DNA of 64,000 bases from Nitrosomonas sp. (GTDB lineage: Bacteria; Pseudomonadota; Gammaproteobacteria; Burkholderiales; Nitrosomonadaceae), in contig NZ_JAHBZY010000012.1 of NCBI RefSeq assembly GCF_019635155.1, forward strand, positions 1-64,000. The letters run 5' to 3'. Numbering within the stretch: position 1 is the stretch's first letter; each line of letters begins with the position of its first letter. Positions 60,037 through 64,000 of the stretch are shown here, one piece after another. The notes below the pieces were generated by a model. That model worked only from the letters and a program-made list of their open reading frames with translations, made no database searches and was not told the DNA's origin. A program made the position numbers and the translations under genes.

Positions 60037-60759
60037 ATGGGAATATCTGAGAACCACAATCCGACTACCGGTCACTCTTCCGTTGAGCCAAATCTGGTAA
60101 ATTTCCTGATTTCTTCGGTTCATGATACGAAGAATTCGTTGTGTATGTTATTGAGTAGCTTGGATAAAACACTGACCAATACCGATGTTGAAAAACTCTC
60201 TACGCATACTGAGCTCGTGCGAGTCAATGAAGAGGCAAGGCGTATTAACAATCACTTAGCTCAGCTATTAACTCTCTATAAATTAGGGCAAAGAATATAT
60301 CCTTTTGATGCGCAATATATTTGTCTGAGTGATTTTCTATCCGGAATCGCTGCGCAATATTCCGAATTACTGAGATTTCGTAAGATTACGCTAGAAACCC
60401 ACGTAAGCCCGGAGCTGCATTGGTATTTTGACGAAGATCTGATCAATGCGGTTATCGGTAATGCAATCAATAATGCAATTCGTTATACGCGAGATCGTAT
60501 TTGCATTTTCGCCGAAGAGAAGGAAAATCTATTGCTATTGCGTGTGGAAGATAACGGATGCGGTTATCCGGCTGCTATGCTTCGGAATAACAATGATTTT
60601 ATGTACCGTATCGATCCCTTAAGCGATAACACTGGATTGGGTTTTTATTTTTCAACCATGGTTGTCCGGATGCATCAAAACCGTGGAGATTGCGGAAAGT
60701 TGGCGCTGGAAAACGGCGGTTTTATGAATGGTGCTTGTTTTGTCGTATCTCTTCCATAA
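60037..60759 (+). CDS. Soluble histidine kinase without a sensor domain
   Basis: This 240-residue protein has an H-box-like motif (SSVHDTKNSLCMLLSSLDK), an N box (NAVIGNAINNAIRYTRD), G1 (EDNGCGYP) and G2 (NTGLGFYFSTMV) but no membrane or input domain. It should act in the cytosol with the receiver-TPR protein encoded 21 bases downstream. Its trigger is unknown; the sensor may be a separate protein. It follows the hvfABC genes by 101 bases with no clear terminator between. Confidence 0.8.
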   Translation: MGISENHNPTTGHSSVEPNLVNFLISSVHDTKNSLCMLLSSLDKTLTNTDVEKLSTHTELVRVNEEARRINNHLAQLLTLYKLGQRIYPFDAQYICLSDFLSGIAAQYSELLRFRKITLETHVSPELHWYFDEDLINAVIGNAINNAIRYTRDRICIFAEEKENLLLLRVEDNGCGYPAAMLRNNNDFMYRIDPLSDNTGLGFYFSTMVVRMHQNRGDCGKLALENGGFMNGACFVVSLP

Positions 60760-60780
60760 TAAATTTCAAGATTTAACGCC

Positions 60781-62421
60781 ATGATAACGAACCCGACTAA
60801 ATTTTCTCCGGTTAGCATCAACCTTTCAGGGAAAAATATCCTGATTATCGATGATTACCAAGAAATGCGTACAATTTTGCGTGATATGTTACGCGCGCTA
60901 GGTGCGGATGTTAAGAAAATGCACATGGTTGCAACGGGAGAAGACGCGATTGCAATCCTGAAGAAAGTGGAATTTGATGTTGTTTTATGTGATCTCGTTT
61001 TAGGTACGGGGAAAAGTGGTCAACAAGTGCTTGAAGAAGCAAAGTATCTTTCGCTTGTTGGGCCTTCCTGTTTGTGGATAATGATTTCCGCTGAAAAAGC
61101 CGCAGAGTCTGTTTCAGGTACCGCAGAATATCAGCCCGATGCTTATTTGATAAAACCGGTTACAGAGGTAAGCTTATGCACACGGCTGGAAAAGATCTGG
61201 TTAAAAAAGAAAGCGTTTGCTGAGATTCATCAAGCGATTAAGCGGTCGGATTATAGCGAAGCATTGAATTTATGCGATCAAAGGTTAGCATCCGATAAGA
61301 CCAATATGTCCGATTTGCTTCGTACGAAATGCAATCTATTATGGATAACGGGAGAACTTGATCGAGCACAAGATTTATTGAAAGATATTCTTTCAAAACG
61401 TGAGTTGCCGTGGGCCAAAGTTGCGTTGGCTAGAATATTTTTCAAGAAAAACGATTTTAAGTTGGTGAAAACGTTGCTTGAGGAGACAATTGCGGTGAAT
61501 GCGACGTATATAGAAACGCATGACTTATTGGCTCAGACTCTGCAAGTTATGGATGATTTAGCAGGAGCCGGTGATGTGCTGGAGCGTGCGGTGAAACTGT
61601 CGCCCAATTCTGCTATGCGGCAGCAGACACTCGGTAGTTTATCTCTAAAAATTGGTAAGCTGGAGAACGCCGAGCGAGCTTTCCGGAAGAGTATTGCATT
61701 GAGCGAGAATTCAGTGTTAAAAAAAGCGGATACTTATCTAGGGCTCGTCAAAGTATGCAGTGCAAGAAATAATTCTGATGAAGCAATGAAAGTGTTAGGT
61801 CAACTTACCAAAAATTTTAACGGTGATGACGTGCGTCTCAGGGTTTTAGCCGCAACGGGATTGGTTCATCATCAGCGTGGTGAGGCGGAGAAAGCCGCAC
61901 AACTTGCTATTGAACTGGATCAGTCATTGAGCAAAAAAGATGAACGGTCTTTAACCAGCGAAGAATCATTGGAAATAGCACACTTGCTGCTAGTCGCAGG
62001 AGATAAGGAGAAAGCGATTTGCTTGCTGCAAAGCGAAATCAAGAATAATCCTGAGAGTCCTATGTTGCATAAAGTTGTTGCAGATATTTTTGAACAAGCT
62101 GGAATGCGTGAGGAAGGCAATCGCTTGATCGAGGCTACGCGCCAGGAAGCGATTCTTATGATGAATCGCGGTGTGTTGCTGGTTAGTAAAGGACAATATG
62201 AAGAGGCAGTCTGCGCAATGCGCGAAGCTCGCGCCGCCATGCCAACGAATGTTCGGGTGTTATTGAACCTGGCGCATGTGTTTATTGCGTATATACAGAA
62301 AAAAGGCTCAGTGCCCGGTCTGATAGATGAAGCTCGTAACAGTCTGCTAGCGGCAAACGAGCTGTCGCCTGGAGAACCGCGTTTTAAACGATTGATGACA
62401 ACATTGAATGAGCTTGTTTGA
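60781..62421 (+). CDS. Response regulator with C-terminal TPR repeats
   Basis: The 546-residue protein has a receiver domain (ILIIDDYQEMRTILRDMLRA, phospho-acceptor aspartate in VLCDLVLGTG, lysine in YLIKPV), then a long series of TPR helices (ILKDILSKRELPWAKVALAR, LAQTLQVMDDLAGAGDVLER, TLGSLSLKIGKLENAERAFR). It has no DNA-binding or enzymatic output, so it probably works by phosphorylation-controlled protein binding. The kinase gene just upstream is its likely partner. Confidence 0.85.
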   Translation: MITNPTKFSPVSINLSGKNILIIDDYQEMRTILRDMLRALGADVKKMHMVATGEDAIAILKKVEFDVVLCDLVLGTGKSGQQVLEEAKYLSLVGPSCLWIMISAEKAAESVSGTAEYQPDAYLIKPVTEVSLCTRLEKIWLKKKAFAEIHQAIKRSDYSEALNLCDQRLASDKTNMSDLLRTKCNLLWITGELDRAQDLLKDILSKRELPWAKVALARIFFKKNDFKLVKTLLEETIAVNATYIETHDLLAQTLQVMDDLAGAGDVLERAVKLSPNSAMRQQTLGSLSLKIGKLENAERAFRKSIALSENSVLKKADTYLGLVKVCSARNNSDEAMKVLGQLTKNFNGDDVRLRVLAATGLVHHQRGEAEKAAQLAIELDQSLSKKDERSLTSEESLEIAHLLLVAGDKEKAICLLQSEIKNNPESPMLHKVVADIFEQAGMREEGNRLIEATRQEAILMMNRGVLLVSKGQYEEAVCAMREARAAMPTNVRVLLNLAHVFIAYIQKKGSVPGLIDEARNSLLAANELSPGEPRFKRLMTTLNELV

Positions 62422-62441
62422 GTTTTTTTCGCGGTTAGTTC

Positions 62442-64000
62442 TCAACTAACAAAGAAGTTACGCATCATGCCCATATCTTCATGTTCAAGATTATGGCAAT
62501 GATAGAGAAATAATCCTTTGAAGTCATTGAATGGTTTTATGATTTCTATTTCTTCCCCCGGCATAACTAATACAGTATCCTTCCAGCCGCTGTTAATAAA
62601 GCCATGTTTGACAGTATCGTATCCGTTATCCTGATGAACTTGCGTTCGCGATAAGATTTGAAACTGTTGACCATGTAAATGGATGGGGTGCGGTACCGAC
62701 ATCATCATTCCCATACCACCACCGCGTCCGCCGCGGCGCATGCCACCGCTCATTCCCGGATTGTGGTGAAATATCTTGATTCTCTGAATGGTATTTACCG
62801 GGATTTGCTCAGCTTCTGTGTAATCATACATATCGAATGTCCTGCCGTTTAACTGGAAAGACATGTGTCGCATGCCGATGGCGATTGGAACAACTTTGTC
62901 AGGGTGCGTAACATTCTGAAGCGTTAAACGCGACATAGGCACTAGCGTATCCGGTAATTTTGGGGAATCACTGATATGCTCGGTAATTTGGAATTTTGCG
63001 ATGGTGATTTCTCCATCCTGACCAAAGGCGGTGCCCATCATTCCCATACCACCCCCCATACCGCGACGCATTCCGCCACGCATGGCATCTCCTCCATGCG
63101 AAGTTGTGCCGTAAGCCAAGCTTTGTAATGTGACGTCAGAACCTGGCTTACGGCCGCTAAAATCAATCCACAATTCAATGCGCTCCGCGGGAGCAAGCAT
63201 GACGTAAGGTAAGTCTTGCGGTCTTTCCAGCAGTCCGCCATCGGTTCCGATTGCGGTGATCGGAGTGCCATCGCTCCATCCGAGCTTATAAATTCGTGCA
63301 TTCGATCCGTTCAAGATGCGCAAGCGATAGGCCCTGGTTTTCACCGGGATGGTATAGTCTTTTTGACCGTTCGCTAGAATGACATCACCAAGGAATCCCC
63401 TCATTCTTTGGTGCATGCCAAGAATGTAGCGAAGTTGATTGCTGCTGGAAAAACTGCGATCCTGAATGATCAATGGGAGATCGAACTCGCCGCTGGGTAG
63501 GTCTAATTTCCGTTCAAATTCATCGGATACCGTGATAAGGCCCGCCAAGCCCTGATAGACTTGCGGTGCGGTTAATTCGTGGGTATGCGCATGGTACCAG
63601 TTGGTTCCGGCGGGATTGGTTACTTCGAATTCATATAAGTACTGCTCGCCCCGAGAAATGGCATACATCGGATGTCCATCCATCGGTTGGGGAACATGCA
63701 TGCCATGCCAATGTGTGATGCAAGGCTCTGGCAATTGATTATTGAAATAGATTCGGACTTTCTGACCTCGCTCAAAATTGAGGATAGGGCCTAAATAACC
63801 CGGCAACTCTTTAAGCGTTGATGAGGGGCCTTTAAGCAGTTTGCCAATGTATTTAAAAACATGTGTATGCGGGCCGGGCAAAATGGGAACATCGGCAGTT
63901 TGAGCATCCAGTGCGATTTCTACATCGGCCTTGAACGAAGGATTGGGTGTCCTGTTACCTTCCTGTCCTTTTGCAAAACTCAAACCGGGAATTGCCGCGG
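62442..64000 (-). CDS. Multicopper oxidase, 5' end cut by window edge
   Basis: The frame stays open to the window end, where AAIPGLSFAKGQEG suggests the tail of a signal peptide, so the true start lies outside. The copper ligands are present: THWHGMHVP, NWYHAHTHELT, HPIHLHGQQF and YHCHNLEHEDMGMM. Two glycine-methionine-arginine-rich inserts (around MRGGMRRGMGGGMGMM and MSGGMRRGGRGGGMGMM) resemble the methionine-rich segments of copper-resistance oxidases. It is probably a periplasmic cuprous oxidase. It is convergent with the kinase-TPR operon and near the hvfABC genes, which fits a copper theme. Confidence 0.88.
   Translation of the reverse strand, partial: AAIPGLSFAKGQEGNRTPNPSFKADVEIALDAQTADVPILPGPHTHVFKYIGKLLKGPSSTLKELPGYLGPILNFERGQKVRIYFNNQLPEPCITHWHGMHVPQPMDGHPMYAISRGEQYLYEFEVTNPAGTNWYHAHTHELTAPQVYQGLAGLITVSDEFERKLDLPSGEFDLPLIIQDRSFSSSNQLRYILGMHQRMRGFLGDVILANGQKDYTIPVKTRAYRLRILNGSNARIYKLGWSDGTPITAIGTDGGLLERPQDLPYVMLAPAERIELWIDFSGRKPGSDVTLQSLAYGTTSHGGDAMRGGMRRGMGGGMGMMGTAFGQDGEITIAKFQITEHISDSPKLPDTLVPMSRLTLQNVTHPDKVVPIAIGMRHMSFQLNGRTFDMYDYTEAEQIPVNTIQRIKIFHHNPGMSGGMRRGGRGGGMGMMMSVPHPIHLHGQQFQILSRTQVHQDNGYDTVKHGFINSGWKDTVLVMPGEEIEIIKPFNDFKGLFLYHCHNLEHEDMGMMRNFFVS

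Overview
The window looks like chromosome of a betaproteobacterium, most plausibly a Nitrosomonas-like ammonia oxidiser. This is an inference from the moderate GC content, the betaproteobacterial style of the housekeeping genes (trxA-rho-rpmE, murJ, FbpABC, FtnA-type ferritin), the copper-related genes at the right end and the abundance of IS5-type elements. There is no rRNA operon and I saw no tRNA or CRISPR array.

Region 1 (1-15.6 kb) is an accessory conflict island read almost entirely on the minus strand. It starts with a broken FitB-type PIN toxin next to an intact FitA-type antitoxin. An operon TIR protein > MoxR AAA+ ATPase > membrane protein with a C-terminal FGE/C-type-lectin domain follows (6213 down to 1100). 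Then come a pyrE fragment, a small redox cassette (alpha/beta hydrolase, membrane flavodoxin, divergent AraC regulator), and two tandemly duplicated TIR-STAND-FGE genes. The last codons of all three FGE-domain genes vary almost only at first and second positions of NNC/NNT codons between near-identical flanks. That is the signature of a diversity-generating retroelement (DGR) acting on a C-type-lectin fold. No reverse transcriptase or intact template repeat is in the window, but a decayed fragment at 876-953 carries the adenine-rich codons expected of a template.

Region 2 (15.7-24.2 kb) holds threonine catabolism (tdh-kbl), a non-haem ferritin, a MASE1/CHASE hybrid histidine kinase, and a MepK/LdtD-type peptidoglycan pair. 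Region 3 (24.5-33.1 kb) has a two-lipoprotein operon, a LuxR-type regulator, and an unrecognised 940-residue protein coupled to a GH18-like protein. Region 4 (33.2-41.2 kb) contains a 2013-residue RTX repeat protein, a Sel1-repeat protein and a tail-collar protein.

Region 5 (41.3-52.3 kb) contains two adjacent GTPases with a DUF3750 protein, a Fur-box-preceded ferric iron ABC transporter (fbpABC), trxA, rho, rpmE, a cupin and an SDR enzyme. Region 6 (52.3-54.6 kb) is two decayed IS5-type elements, one inserted into the other. Region 7 (55.3-64 kb) carries murJ, a membrane protein, and an HvfABC-type operon for a modified EGKC-repeat peptide (copper/metal-binding RiPP). A soluble histidine kinase with a TPR response regulator and a multicopper oxidase cut by the window end follow.
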